From Mycolicibacter icosiumassiliensis (GTDB lineage: Bacteria; Actinomycetota; Actinomycetes; Mycobacteriales; Mycobacteriaceae), in NCBI RefSeq assembly GCF_900078685.2, contig NZ_LT546170.1, forward strand, positions 454,434-511,394: 56,961 nucleotides of DNA. The letters are read 5' to 3'. The translations under genes and the position numbers were made by a program. Positions within the stretch are counted from its first letter, which is position 1. Every line of letters begins with the position of its first letter. The notes under the pieces are model-generated. The model was not told the origin of the DNA. It was given only the letters and a program-made list of their open reading frames with translations, and made no database searches. Of the stretch, positions 41,088 through 50,655 are shown one piece after another.

Positions 41088-41965
41088 CAGATGACTTCGT
41101 CAAGCACTACGGTGCCGACTTCTTGCACATTGCGCTCTCACAGCCCCCGACGGCGATCCCCCCTGGCCCGAACAACACCGAACTCGCCAACGATCACCGG
41201 GACCGCACCGGCCACGCCGCCGACGCCGTACGAAAGTTCGCGTCCCACGAAGCCGACGCGGCATCAAAGTTCCAGAATGTCGCCTCCCAGGGTGACGCCC
41301 TGATGGCACAGCAGCAGCTTCCCCAAGAAGCCATGGGCGGGGCAATGCAGGGCGTCAACAGCGCGATGCAAGGCATCACCAGCGCACTCAGCGGAGCTCT
41401 GGGCGCGGCGACCAAACTGCCGCAGGGGTTGATGCAGGCCGGCCAGGGTGCGTTGTCGCCGCTGATGAGCGCGGCGTCTTCCCTGGGCAAGGCCGGGCTC
41501 GGCGGTACCACGCTGGCCTCGGACATCAGTCCCGATCCCGGCTTGGGCGGCGGGGACTTCGGCTCCGGCGGAAGCGGCGGCGGGCTGGGCGTGGGCACCA
41601 CGCCGGCCAGCAACCTCGGGCCGCCCCCGGTCCCGGGAACATCCACGCCGACCACGCCCGCCAGCTCGATGGCCAACACCGGGGCGGCCGGTCCCGCAGG
41701 CGGTGCGCCCAGCGCCGGTGGAGGTGGCGGCGGGATGATGCCGATGATGCCCGGCGGGGCAGGCGCCGGCGGCAAGGGCAGTAAGGACGACAAGACCGAC
41801 GTGAAACGGATCGCCGCGCCCGGCGTGCCCAACGGGCAGCCGGTCAAGGGCCGGACGACGGCCCCGCCCAATGTGCCGGTGACCAAGTCCGTCGCAAAGG
41901 ATGCTGGCCTTCCTGGCATCACCCCGCTGAAACGCATTGTGGACAAAGACGATTCGTCGAAGTGA
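41084..41965 (+). CDS. ESX-2-associated glycine/proline-rich protein
   Basis: A 293-residue protein. The N-terminal 70 residues form a helical domain (GPNNTELANDHRDRTGHAAD, AVRKFASHEADAASKFQNVA), followed by a methionine/alanine helix region (GVNSAMQGITSALSGALGAA) that resembles the C-terminal parts of PPE proteins, and a long Gly/Pro-rich disordered tail ending in a conserved basic segment (KSVAKDAGLPGITPLKRIVD). This domain order recalls EspE/EspF-type ESX secreted proteins. Coupled to the preceding gene by an ATGA overlap. Probably a secreted ESX-2 substrate; not demonstrated. Confidence 0.7.
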   Translation: MTDDFVKHYGADFLHIALSQPPTAIPPGPNNTELANDHRDRTGHAADAVRKFASHEADAASKFQNVASQGDALMAQQQLPQEAMGGAMQGVNSAMQGITSALSGALGAATKLPQGLMQAGQGALSPLMSAASSLGKAGLGGTTLASDISPDPGLGGGDFGSGGSGGGLGVGTTPASNLGPPPVPGTSTPTTPASSMANTGAAGPAGGAPSAGGGGGGMMPMMPGGAGAGGKGSKDDKTDVKRIAAPGVPNGQPVKGRTTAPPNVPVTKSVAKDAGLPGITPLKRIVDKDDSSK

Positions 41966-41994
41966 CCCGTCGGCCGCGTTGATCGCAGCGGCGT

Positions 41995-42897
41995 CTACTT
42001 ATCTGCGATAAGCGCGGCGCCTTGTCGTGTCAGGAACGGACCGATCAGATCGACCACGACCCAGCGTCGCGCCGTATCAACCCCGGTGATGATTCCTAGG
42101 TTCGCGGTGGAACCGTCCACTTCCGCAGTGACCGGAGCGCCGATGATCTTGGCATCGCCGGCGGTGTCCGTGTCGTCCGCCGCGACGACGACTCGGTCGA
42201 TGCCGGCAGGGATGTCTCGCAGTTCCGCTGTCACCGCGAGATCCACCACCCGCCCTCCGACAACCCTGCCGTCGAGGTCTGTCCACGCTGCGCGAGCCCG
42301 GTTGCGTTGCACCACGTCGGCTGTCTGGATGGTCGCGGCGGTCGGAGGCTTCCCGTTGACTGTGACGTCGACGGGCAGAGCCCAGCCGCCCGGTCCGGAT
42401 CTGAACACGGCCAGCGGCGATATCGGCATCGTCCAAGCCTGGTCGGCCACTTGCGGACGTGATTCACCCGCCGTCAGGTAAGCGATTTCGCCGATCTGGG
42501 TCCGAGTTGGAGCCAAGCCGGCGTCTTCGATCTTCATGACGGCGACCGAAGCATCTCCGTCACCGTGTGCGCACTGGGCGCCGGTCACAAAGCCGGAAAA
42601 CCGTTGTCCCGCGGCGTCCGGATCCGGGAAATCGACATAAAAGCCGGTCGTACACACGGTCGTCGTCGTTCCGTCACCCACGAGCACCTGAATTCCGGGC
42701 TGCAGCCGCGACACCGGCCTCGGCACTACAGTTGCCTCGTTGACTGCAGGGGGAAGCAGATTGGGCGATAGCGTCCCTGTAACACTCGACGTACCCACAA
42801 CGGGCAGGTTCTGTGGACTCTTTGACTCACAACCGGCGGCCGCTAGGGCAAGACTGATCGAAATAGCGGCGGCCAACGTTCGACGACCCCGAGCCAT
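41995..42897 (-). CDS. Lipoprotein of unknown function
   Basis: A 300-residue exported protein. The signal peptide (AAAISISLALAAAGCES) ends in a lipobox with the modified Cys at about residue 23, so it should be anchored on the outer face of the cytoplasmic membrane. The body is beta-rich, with repeating hydrophobic strands such as GFYVDFPDPDAAGQRFSGFV, GQCAHGDGDASVAVMKIEDA-like and RVVVAADDTDTAGDAKIIGA; the overall pattern suggests a trypsin-like or chaperone fold without a visible catalytic triad. Convergent with the ESX-2-associated gene at 41084. Confidence 0.8.
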   Translation of the reverse strand: MARGRRTLAAAISISLALAAAGCESKSPQNLPVVGTSSVTGTLSPNLLPPAVNEATVVPRPVSRLQPGIQVLVGDGTTTTVCTTGFYVDFPDPDAAGQRFSGFVTGAQCAHGDGDASVAVMKIEDAGLAPTRTQIGEIAYLTAGESRPQVADQAWTMPISPLAVFRSGPGGWALPVDVTVNGKPPTAATIQTADVVQRNRARAAWTDLDGRVVGGRVVDLAVTAELRDIPAGIDRVVVAADDTDTAGDAKIIGAPVTAEVDGSTANLGIITGVDTARRWVVVDLIGPFLTRQGAALIADK

Positions 42898-42961
42898 CTG
42901 AATTCTTCCTCTCGTTCGGGTTACCGCCGCAACCTGTCAGCCGAAACTTGCGGCACAACAA

Positions 42962-43670
42962 TCACTCCTGCGGGCGCATTGAGGTTTTGGACCCATCCGG
43001 CCAAACGATGTCTCCGGTGCTGTCATCAACCTGGCCCCCGAATTTTCCTGCTTCCACGACGATTTCGCCATATTCTTGCACTACTTTATTTCTGGCCAAT
43101 TGAACAGCATCGTGTTCACGCTTCCATTCTTGATATCGCGCCGCCTGTGCAGGGTCTTCCATATCGAAAGCGATACCGTCGGGCCATTTTTTATTGAACG
43201 CCCTAACCTTATTTGCGACTGACTTATTTTCCTGTTTCCAGTCATCAATTTTCTTAAGCAAGTCGGCCGCATCCGCCGGGTCGTACGCGGGCGGTTCACG
43301 CGTGGGACTAGGGGTGGGCGGCGGACTGGTCTTCTGGCCACCCCGTTTTGCCCCCTGGAACCATTAGGTACTGGGGCGTGGTAAATAGGACGTTGAGGCC
43401 GCCTATCAATGATAGAATCACCACGCCGACCATGAATAGCCAAAGGTTGAGCCGCTTTCCCGGTTCCCAAGATTTCGTCACAAAGTAAGCTGCGACAGCT
43501 GCGATTCCCCAAAGCGCGATAGACAGGAAGTACCCGTTATATAACGCGTATCCGCCGCTATACCCCAGCACGGCAAGTATCAGACTTGCAAACAAGAATA
43601 ATCCAATTCCGGTCACGACGCCGAGGGCGAAAAACGCGGTGCGGAGTGCAGTTGCTTTTAGACCGGCCAC
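42962..43670 (-). pseudogene. Membrane protein with proline linker and cytosolic tail, frameshifted
   Basis: From GTG 43670 (GGAGG nine bases upstream) the frame encodes about 100 residues with three to four membrane helices (AFFALGVVTGIGLFLFASLI, FLSIALWGIAAVAAYFV, LWLFMVGVVILSLIGGL) and stops at 43308. In another frame, open from 43362, a proline linker (KTSPPPTPSPTREPPAYDPA) and a 100-residue helical tail (DLLKKIDDWKQENKSVANKV, ending TSMRPQE at 42962) follow, but the tail has no ATG or GTG of its own. One extra base in the run CAGGGGGCAAAACGGGG near 43350 would explain the break. Either decay or a sequencing error. It follows the effector gene at 43676 by six bases. Confidence 0.65.
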
Positions 43671-43675
43671 GACAA

Positions 43676-44683
43676 TCAACCTCCTCCCATTTCGCTTACA
43701 TTAAGCAGCGGAAAACCCTTTGCCACAGCGATGTTTCGAGTCAGGTTGTCGATGTAGGGCTGCCAAGTAGTGTATGCAATTCCGGTGTACCCAAGCCTCT
43801 CCACAGGTGCCGTGATATTGCGGGGGAAATCTTCAATTGCTCCAGGGCCATGCGCGATTAAACCGCGGATGCCTAAATGAAGCTGACCGCCGTCTTCGTA
43901 GAAGCGGAAGTGGATGGTCGATCCTTCGCCGTCCACATGGCCTGGGAGCGTTTTGAATTCGATATTGATAGCATCGGCGGTCTTCTGAACTTGAGTCACC
44001 TCAACCGGGAATGGCATGTTGGGTCCTTTGCTGCCCATTCCTACTGAAAGCGGGATGTGGTCGCCGACCTTCGGAAAGTCGCGGGGTGCGCCACCTATGG
44101 GAAAATTGCAGTTGAAGCACCGATGTAACTCATTCCAAACGTCGTCGATGCTGGCGCCGATTCCCGCACTGGGGTTACCCGGACCGGCTAGGAGGACACC
44201 GGACTTGAGGTCGATGTTGTACTCCCAGGGGCGGTCGCTGTTGCGGTCCTGGGGGAACGGTCCACCTGGGGTCAACGGGACATGGTGGTCGACGAGTTGG
44301 ATGCCGTGGCCGCCGAGAATTCGATTCTTGTTGCCACCAGCCGGATACCGTCCGGTCAACGCCTGCACCTGGGCCGCCCGCTGCTGACTGTCAGCGGACG
44401 CATCGGCGACGATCTGGTGGATCTCCCGGGTCTTGCCGGCCAGATACACCTGGAACTGACGGGCACCGGCCGGGGTGTCCAGACCAGGCCAAGTCGCAGC
44501 ACTCTGGTGGATCTCGGCTTCCAACGCATCCAGACGCGCCCGCGACTGCAGGTTGTACTGGTAGGCGCCGCGCAGGATCCCCTCGAAAGACCGATCGAGC
44601 TCAACCGAGGTCGCCAACCGCTGCACCAGCTGCTCTTCGCGAGCCCGGGCGGCCTCGGCGAACGCCCCCAACTGGTCCGGCAT
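43676..44683 (-). CDS. Effector-like protein with DUF4226-type N-terminal domain
   Basis: A 335-residue protein. Residues 1-110 are helical (ARAREEQLVQRLATSVELDR, ILRGAYQYNLQSRARLDALE), of the type I associate with DUF4226 near ESX loci. A linker (NRILGGHGIQLVDHHVPLTP) leads to a C-terminal beta-rich domain of about 190 residues, with a CFNC pair (LHRCFNCNFPIGG), VGDHIPLSVGMGSKGPNMPF and IHFRFYEDGGQLHLGIRGLI, which I do not recognise. ATG 44683 (MPDQLGAF) is preferred to an upstream start at 44749. It is divergent from eccB2 and followed by a membrane-protein gene, mirroring the pair at 34.3-36.1 kb. Confidence 0.7.
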   Translation of the reverse strand: MPDQLGAFAEAARAREEQLVQRLATSVELDRSFEGILRGAYQYNLQSRARLDALEAEIHQSAATWPGLDTPAGARQFQVYLAGKTREIHQIVADASADSQQRAAQVQALTGRYPAGGNKNRILGGHGIQLVDHHVPLTPGGPFPQDRNSDRPWEYNIDLKSGVLLAGPGNPSAGIGASIDDVWNELHRCFNCNFPIGGAPRDFPKVGDHIPLSVGMGSKGPNMPFPVEVTQVQKTADAINIEFKTLPGHVDGEGSTIHFRFYEDGGQLHLGIRGLIAHGPGAIEDFPRNITAPVERLGYTGIAYTTWQPYIDNLTRNIAVAKGFPLLNVSEMGGG

Positions 44684-44834
44684 AGCCCACAAGGTACGCG
44701 CGCCCGGGAGGCATCGCGTGCGCGCAACTGACTGGTTCCCGCTGGCCAACGCCAGTAATGTCGTCGCGGTGCGCTTTGTCGCCGCAGGGGGCGGCGCTGC
44801 ATCGCCGAGCGTGCGTCGTTAGGGGTAGCAGAGC

Positions 44835-46331
44835 ATGCCGCTGAGTCTGTCGAACCGGGACCAGAACTCCGGTCACCTGTTCTACAACCGACGACTGCGC
44901 GCCGCCACCACGAAATTCTCGGTGCGGATGAAGCACGACGACCGCAAACAGACCGCCGCGATCGTGCTGTCCATCGTGCTGATCTTCATCGGCATGGGCT
45001 GGATGCTGCTGCTGAACGTGCTGCGTCCGGCCGGGATCGTGCGGACGTCCTCGATCGTGGGCGACCGCGACTCCGGTGCGATCTACGCGCGCATCGACGG
45101 GCGGCTCTACCCGGCGCTGAACATCACCTCGGCGCGGCTGGCGGTCGGTCACGCGGAGGTGCCCACCTGGGTCAAACCCGCCGAGATCGCCAAATACCCG
45201 ACCGGCCCCATGATCGGCATCCCCGGTGCCCCGACGTCCTTGGTGGCCAATACCGCCGCCCCCTCGGCCTGGGCGGTCTGCGACACCGCGGGCTCCCCGC
45301 GCCGCGCCGAACCACCCGTGGTGACCTCGATCGCGGGCCCGTTGAGCGCTGGCCGTGCCACGCCGCTGGCCCCGGATGCGGCCGTGCTGACCCGCTTCCA
45401 GGGCGCCACCTACGTCATCTGGGGCGGCAAGCGGTCCCAAGTGGATCCCGCCGATCGAGCGATCACGCTCAGCCTCGGCATCGACCCGGGCATCACCGTT
45501 CCGGTGGAGATGTCGCGGGCACTGTTCGATGCGCTGCCGAGCACCGAGCCGCTGCGGGTCCCGGTGATCCCCCTGGCCGGCACCCCGTCGCAGTGGGTGC
45601 CCGGGTCCCAGGTCGGAACGGTGCTGGAGACCCGGACGGCCGGCGGCGGCTCACAGTTCTACGTGCTGCTGCCCGACGGAGTCCAGAAGATCACCAGCTT
45701 CGTCGCCGACCTGATCCGCAGCGCGAACTCGTTCGGGTCGGTGGCGCCCCTGGTGGTCAGCCCGGACAAACTGGTCAACATCCCAGAAGTGGGCACGCTG
45801 CCGGTCGAGTACTACCCCAACAGCCGGCTCAAGTTCGTCGACACCGCCGCCGATCCGACCACCTGCGTGGCTTGGGAGAAGGCTTCCGGAGACCGGCAGG
45901 CGCGAATCACCCTGTACAACGGGCGCGGCCTGCCGGTGTCACCGGCGATGGACAACCGGATCGTCCGGTTGGTGCGTGATGACCGCAGCCCCAACTCCGT
46001 GGTGGCCAACCAGGCGTTGGTGTTGCCCGGCGCAACGAACTTCGTCACCTCGACCAGTGAACTGCTCGACGCCGATTCCCGCGAAACCCTGTTCTGGGTG
46101 TCGCCCAACGGTGTCCGGTTCGGCATCGCCGCTCAGGACGAAACCCTGCGCGGCCTCGGCCTAGATCCCGGCTCGGCGCAGCAGGCACCCTGGCCGCTAC
46201 TGCGCACCTTCGCGACCGGTCCGGAACTGTCGCGGCATGCCGCGCTGCTGGCCCGCGACACCGTGGCGTCGGCCGGCGCGGTGCAGCCGGTGGTCCCCAA
46301 CAATCAGCAGGGCGTCCCGGGAGGGCACTGA
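44835..46331 (+). CDS. eccB2: ESX-2 core membrane protein EccB2
   Basis: A 498-residue component of the type VII secretion membrane complex. The N-terminus PLSLSNRDQNSGHLFYNRRL matches M. tuberculosis EccB2 as I recall it, which identifies the system as ESX-2. A single membrane helix follows (AIVLSIVLIFIGMGWMLLLN, about residues 40-60). The large periplasmic domain has the four-fold R1-R4 repeats of EccB (for example AVLTRFQGATYVIWGGKRSQ and GAPTSLVANTAAPSAWAVCD with a conserved Cys that pairs with TTCVAWEK). It links to EccC immediately downstream, four bases away, in one operon. Confidence 0.96.
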   Translation: MPLSLSNRDQNSGHLFYNRRLRAATTKFSVRMKHDDRKQTAAIVLSIVLIFIGMGWMLLLNVLRPAGIVRTSSIVGDRDSGAIYARIDGRLYPALNITSARLAVGHAEVPTWVKPAEIAKYPTGPMIGIPGAPTSLVANTAAPSAWAVCDTAGSPRRAEPPVVTSIAGPLSAGRATPLAPDAAVLTRFQGATYVIWGGKRSQVDPADRAITLSLGIDPGITVPVEMSRALFDALPSTEPLRVPVIPLAGTPSQWVPGSQVGTVLETRTAGGGSQFYVLLPDGVQKITSFVADLIRSANSFGSVAPLVVSPDKLVNIPEVGTLPVEYYPNSRLKFVDTAADPTTCVAWEKASGDRQARITLYNGRGLPVSPAMDNRIVRLVRDDRSPNSVVANQALVLPGATNFVTSTSELLDADSRETLFWVSPNGVRFGIAAQDETLRGLGLDPGSAQQAPWPLLRTFATGPELSRHAALLARDTVASAGAVQPVVPNNQQGVPGGH

Positions 46332-46335
46332 GGCG

Positions 46336-49300
46336 ATGTCAAAGCGCGCATTCGTTCCGGTCCGTCTTCAGGTTCCCGAGCCCAAGCCGGTGCGGGTCGC
46401 TCCCCGCGCACCGGACGCCCTGCCCGAACGCGAGCCACGCAACCTGTGGGTGATGATCGGCATGCCGGCGCTGATCGTCGCGCTGATCGGCACCATTGTC
46501 ATGCTCTACGTGTCCGGGGTGCGCAGCCTGGGTTCGGGCATGTTCCCGATGGTGGGCATGGCCGGCCTGGGCATGCTGATGTTCTCCGGGCGATTCGGGC
46601 GGGCCCGCAAGATCAGCTGGGGCGAGCAGGAAAAGAATCGGCGCAGTTATCTGCGATCCCTCGACGGCGAGCGCGACGAGATCCAGAAAGCGGTTTGCGC
46701 ACAACGTAATTCCCAGGAGTTGGTGCACTCCAACCCGCAGGATCTGGGCGCGGTGATCGGCGGGCCGCAGATGTGGGAGCGTCGCCGCTCCGACGCGGAC
46801 TTCCTGGATGTGCGGGTGGGCGTCGGCGTGCAGCATGCCCCGGACTCGGTGCTGTCGGTGCAATGGCCGGAGATCCCGATCGACGAAGAGCTGGAGCCGG
46901 TCACCGGCCAGGCGCTGCGTGACTTCATCCTCGAACAACGCAAGATCCGCGACATCGCGAAAGTGGTCAACCTGCGCTCCCGCCCCGGCTTCAGCTTCGT
47001 CGGCGAGGATCTCGACGGGGTCCGCTCGCTGCTGCGTTCGGTGCTCAGCGGGCTGGCGGTCTTTCACAATCCGCTGGACGTCAAGTTGATGGTGGTGACC
47101 CGGCACCCCGAGCTGTGGTCCTGGATGGTCTGGCTTCCGCACAACCAGCACGATGAGCTGTTCGACGCCTGCGGGTGGCGGCGCCTGGTGTTCACCAGCC
47201 CGACCGAACTCGAGGCGACACTCGGCGCCGACCTGCACATGAAGGGCAAGCGCGGCGCCTGGCGGCCGCCATCGGCCCCCAGCCCCACCACCATGGGATC
47301 GGCGTTGGAGACCGGCGCCGACGGGCACGATCTGGGTCCGCACTGGGTGATCGTCGACGACAACACCGGCAGCCCCGAAGCCTGGGAGAGCGTGGTCGGG
47401 CGCGTCGGCAAGGAAGGCATCACGGTGCTGCGGGTGGCGTCCCGGCTCGGCACCGGTGTCGGGTTCGCCCGCGACGAGATCTTCGAGGTGATCGACCAGC
47501 CGGCCCGCTACAACACCGTCGAGGACGCCGCCCCGGCCCATCGCAGAGACGGGCGCGGCGCCGGCCCGTCACCACGACCCATGCTGCGCGCCGGCGGCAA
47601 GTTCTTCGCCCACGCCGACCAACTGTCGGTGCCGCGCGCCTACCGCTACGCGCGGGCGATGGCACGCTGGTCGCCCACCGCCAGTGTCGACGTCGCCGAC
47701 GCCGGCAGTGGCGCCCTGGAACTGTTGCGCGCGCTGGGAATCGACGATGCCCGCGAGCTGAATGTCGACCGGCTGTGGGCCGAGCGGCGCAGTCGCGGCG
47801 ACGAGCGGTGGGCGGAGATCCCGGTCGGCGCCAAGCCCAACGGCGAATTGCAGAACGTCGTGTTGCGCGCAAAAGACTTCGGCGGCTTCGGTTTCCACTC
47901 GGTAGTGATCGGCACCAGTGGCTCGGGCAAGTCGGAGTTCTTCTTGTCGCTGGTGTACGGCATCGCGCTGACTCACTCGCCGGAGACCTTCAACGTGATC
48001 TTCGTGGACATGAAGTTCGAGTCCGCCGCCCAGGACATCCTCGGCATCCCGCACGTATCGGCGGCCCTGTCCAACCTCGGTAAGGACGAGCGGCACCTGG
48101 CCGAACGGATGCGCCGGGCCATCGACGGCGAGATCGCCCGGCGCTACCGCCTGTTCAACTCGGTCGGCGCGCGCGACGCCAACGACTACGAGGAGATCCG
48201 GCTGGCCGGCCGGGACCTGGAGCCGGTGCCGATCCTGCTGGTGGTGATCGACGAGTATCTGGAGCTGTTCCAGAACCACCCGAAGTGGATCGACCTGATC
48301 ATCCACATCGGTCAAGAAGGCCGCGGCGCCAACGTCTTCTTCATGCTCGGCGGGCAGCGCCTGGACTTGTCGTCGCTGCAGAAGGTCAAGTCCAACATCG
48401 CCTTCCGGGTCGCCCTGCGCGCCGAGTCCGGCGACGACAGCCGCGAGGTGATCGGCTCAGACGCCGCCTATCACCTGCCGTCGAAGGAGAACGGTTTCGG
48501 CCTGTTGAAGGTCGGCCCACGCGACTTGGACCCGTTCCGCTGTTTCTACCTGTCGGCACCGTTCGTCGTCCCCAAGCGCAAGACGTCGACGGGCAAGACC
48601 CTCGACATGACCTTGACCAAGCCCCGGCTCTACACCTGGCAGTATCAGCCGCTGGACGAGGCGGACGCCCAAGCGCTGCAGGATATGTCGGCTACCGACG
48701 CCGAGCCCGACGAGTTTCTTCTGCACGCCGACGGGTTCAAGAAGAAGAAGATCGTCGACGTGCTGCGCGAGTCACTGATCGCCGCCGACCGCAAAGCGCC
48801 GCACCTGCCGTGGCTGCCGCCGTTGGAGATCTCCGAGTCGGTCGACGCGCTGGTGGCTCGATACCGCGGGAAGCCATGGGATGTCGACTACGGCCGCAAC
48901 CCCGGGCTGGTGTGGCCGCTGGCCATCAAGGACATCCCCGAGGACGCCCAGCAACTGGTTCACAGCGTCGACGTGTTGCGCAGCAACGTCATGGTGGTCG
49001 GGGCCAAAAGTCGCGGCAAGACCACGACGCTGATGACGCTGATGTGTTCGGCGGCGCTGATGTATTCCCCGGCGCGGCTGACGTTCTTCTGCGTGGGCGG
49101 CGCCACGCTGGGCTACGCCGAGACCCTGCCGCACGTGGCCGACATCGTCTCACCGGCCGACCGCGAGGGCGTGGAGCGCACCGTGGCGACCATGGCCGCG
49201 CTGATCAGCGCCCGCCAAGACACCTTCCGCCGCGACAAGATCGACATCAACGAGTTCCGGGAGCGGCGCTTCGGTTCCGGTGGCGACAGCCTCGCCGGTA

Positions 49301-50544
49301 CCGACCCCAACGATCCCTACGGCGACGTTTTCCTGGTCATCGACGACTTCTCCGACCTCTACAACGCCGACACCATGCTCGGGGACCGGATCATCGCGCT
49401 CAGTGGTGTCGGTCCCGAATACGGAGTGCACCTGATGACCAGCGCGTCCGGCTGGATCCACGGCCAGCGCCAGACGTTGTTGCAGAACTCCGACGTGCGC
49501 ATCCAGTTGCGGCTGCAGAACCCGGGTGAGAACGAGATGGGCACGGCGTCGCTGGATGCCCGTGACGCCGCCAAGCGCACCGTGAACCGGCCCGGCTTCG
49601 GTCTGACCGAGTCATTGCACGAGATGCTCATCGGGGTGCCGGAGCTGGCCGCCGAGGACGGCACCCGGATCGGCACCCGGGAACTGGGGACGCGGGTCGC
49701 CGAGGTCGCGGGCGTGACCAAGCACGCCACCCTCAAGCGGCTGCCGCCCGCGGTGGCGCTGTCGGAGCTCCTGGCCTACGACGTGGCTCAGCGCCCGCCC
49801 GCCCAGACCGCCCCGTCGATCGCGTTCATGATCGGCGAGCAGCACGAGCTGCTACCGGTACCACTGATGCTGTCCGAACAGCCCGGCATGATGATTCTGG
49901 GACGGGCCCTGTGCGGCAAGAGCGCCACCCTGGCCGCGATCGGCGAAGCGGTGATGGCGCGGTTCAGCCCACAGGAAGCCCAGATCACCATCGTCGACCC
50001 CAAGACCGGGCCCCTGCGTGACCTGCAGGGCGCCGGCTACGTCAATGCCTACGCCTACGACCAGGACGAGATCGACGAGGTGCTGACGACGCTGGCCCAG
50101 CAGGTTCTGCTGCCCCGGCTGCCCGCCAAGGGCCTAAGCCAGGAGGAGCTGCGTGCGCTCAAGCCGTGGGAGGGCCCGCGCCATTTCGTGTTGATCGACG
50201 ACGTGCAGGATCTGCGGCCGGCGCAGATCCATCCGGCCAAGCCACCGGTGGGCGCCGCGTTGTGGAAGCTGATGGAGCGGGGCCGCCAGATCGGGCTGCA
50301 CGTGTTCACCACCAGGAACTCGTCCAACTTCGGCCAGCTAGAGATGGACCCGTGGGTCAAGACGCAGCGCGCCGCCAAGGTGCCCACCCTGTTCATGGAC
50401 AACGACCCGCAGAACAAGGTCAACCGGATGGTGCGGGCACAGGCGCTGCCCGCCGGACGCGGCCTGCTGGTCAACGACTCGGAAGTGGAAGGTGTCCTGG
50501 TCGGGGTGCCGTCGTCGATGATCCACAATTTCGAGCAGCAGTAA
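46336..50544 (+). CDS. eccC2: ESX-2 translocation ATPase EccC2 (single-chain)
   Basis: A 1402-residue motor of the FtsK/SpoIIIE type. Two membrane helices lie near residues 36-80 (MIGMPALIVALIGTIVMLYV; GMFPMVGMAGLGMLMF). Three ATPase domains follow. D1 has a canonical Walker A, GTSGSGKSEFF at about 526-536, and Walker B VVIDEYLEL. D2 has GAKSRGKTTTLM at about 889. D3 has GRALCGKSATLA at about 1188. A stand-alone, unsplit EccC agrees with ESX-2 (ESX-1 EccC is split). ATG 46336 follows GAGGCG; an earlier in-frame start would overlap eccB2. It recognises substrates and drives export. Confidence 0.97.
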   Translation: MSKRAFVPVRLQVPEPKPVRVAPRAPDALPEREPRNLWVMIGMPALIVALIGTIVMLYVSGVRSLGSGMFPMVGMAGLGMLMFSGRFGRARKISWGEQEKNRRSYLRSLDGERDEIQKAVCAQRNSQELVHSNPQDLGAVIGGPQMWERRRSDADFLDVRVGVGVQHAPDSVLSVQWPEIPIDEELEPVTGQALRDFILEQRKIRDIAKVVNLRSRPGFSFVGEDLDGVRSLLRSVLSGLAVFHNPLDVKLMVVTRHPELWSWMVWLPHNQHDELFDACGWRRLVFTSPTELEATLGADLHMKGKRGAWRPPSAPSPTTMGSALETGADGHDLGPHWVIVDDNTGSPEAWESVVGRVGKEGITVLRVASRLGTGVGFARDEIFEVIDQPARYNTVEDAAPAHRRDGRGAGPSPRPMLRAGGKFFAHADQLSVPRAYRYARAMARWSPTASVDVADAGSGALELLRALGIDDARELNVDRLWAERRSRGDERWAEIPVGAKPNGELQNVVLRAKDFGGFGFHSVVIGTSGSGKSEFFLSLVYGIALTHSPETFNVIFVDMKFESAAQDILGIPHVSAALSNLGKDERHLAERMRRAIDGEIARRYRLFNSVGARDANDYEEIRLAGRDLEPVPILLVVIDEYLELFQNHPKWIDLIIHIGQEGRGANVFFMLGGQRLDLSSLQKVKSNIAFRVALRAESGDDSREVIGSDAAYHLPSKENGFGLLKVGPRDLDPFRCFYLSAPFVVPKRKTSTGKTLDMTLTKPRLYTWQYQPLDEADAQALQDMSATDAEPDEFLLHADGFKKKKIVDVLRESLIAADRKAPHLPWLPPLEISESVDALVARYRGKPWDVDYGRNPGLVWPLAIKDIPEDAQQLVHSVDVLRSNVMVVGAKSRGKTTTLMTLMCSAALMYSPARLTFFCVGGATLGYAETLPHVADIVSPADREGVERTVATMAALISARQDTFRRDKIDINEFRERRFGSGGDSLAGTDPNDPYGDVFLVIDDFSDLYNADTMLGDRIIALSGVGPEYGVHLMTSASGWIHGQRQTLLQNSDVRIQLRLQNPGENEMGTASLDARDAAKRTVNRPGFGLTESLHEMLIGVPELAAEDGTRIGTRELGTRVAEVAGVTKHATLKRLPPAVALSELLAYDVAQRPPAQTAPSIAFMIGEQHELLPVPLMLSEQPGMMILGRALCGKSATLAAIGEAVMARFSPQEAQITIVDPKTGPLRDLQGAGYVNAYAYDQDEIDEVLTTLAQQVLLPRLPAKGLSQEELRALKPWEGPRHFVLIDDVQDLRPAQIHPAKPPVGAALWKLMERGRQIGLHVFTTRNSSNFGQLEMDPWVKTQRAAKVPTLFMDNDPQNKVNRMVRAQALPAGRGLLVNDSEVEGVLVGVPSSMIHNFEQQ

Positions 50545-50655
50545 CTGGTATTTACATCGTGAAGTGACGGCGGCCCCATATCGGTTTACGATCGATTCCG
50601 ACCTGCCAACGTCGGCATAGCAGCGATGAGGCTGATGAGGCATAGGGGAGGAAAT

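Noticed and set aside
47175..49529. Long open frames overlapping eccC2 in other frames, both strands
   Set aside because: High GC leaves alternative frames open; they carry no family motifs and the eccC2 frame has all the expected ones.
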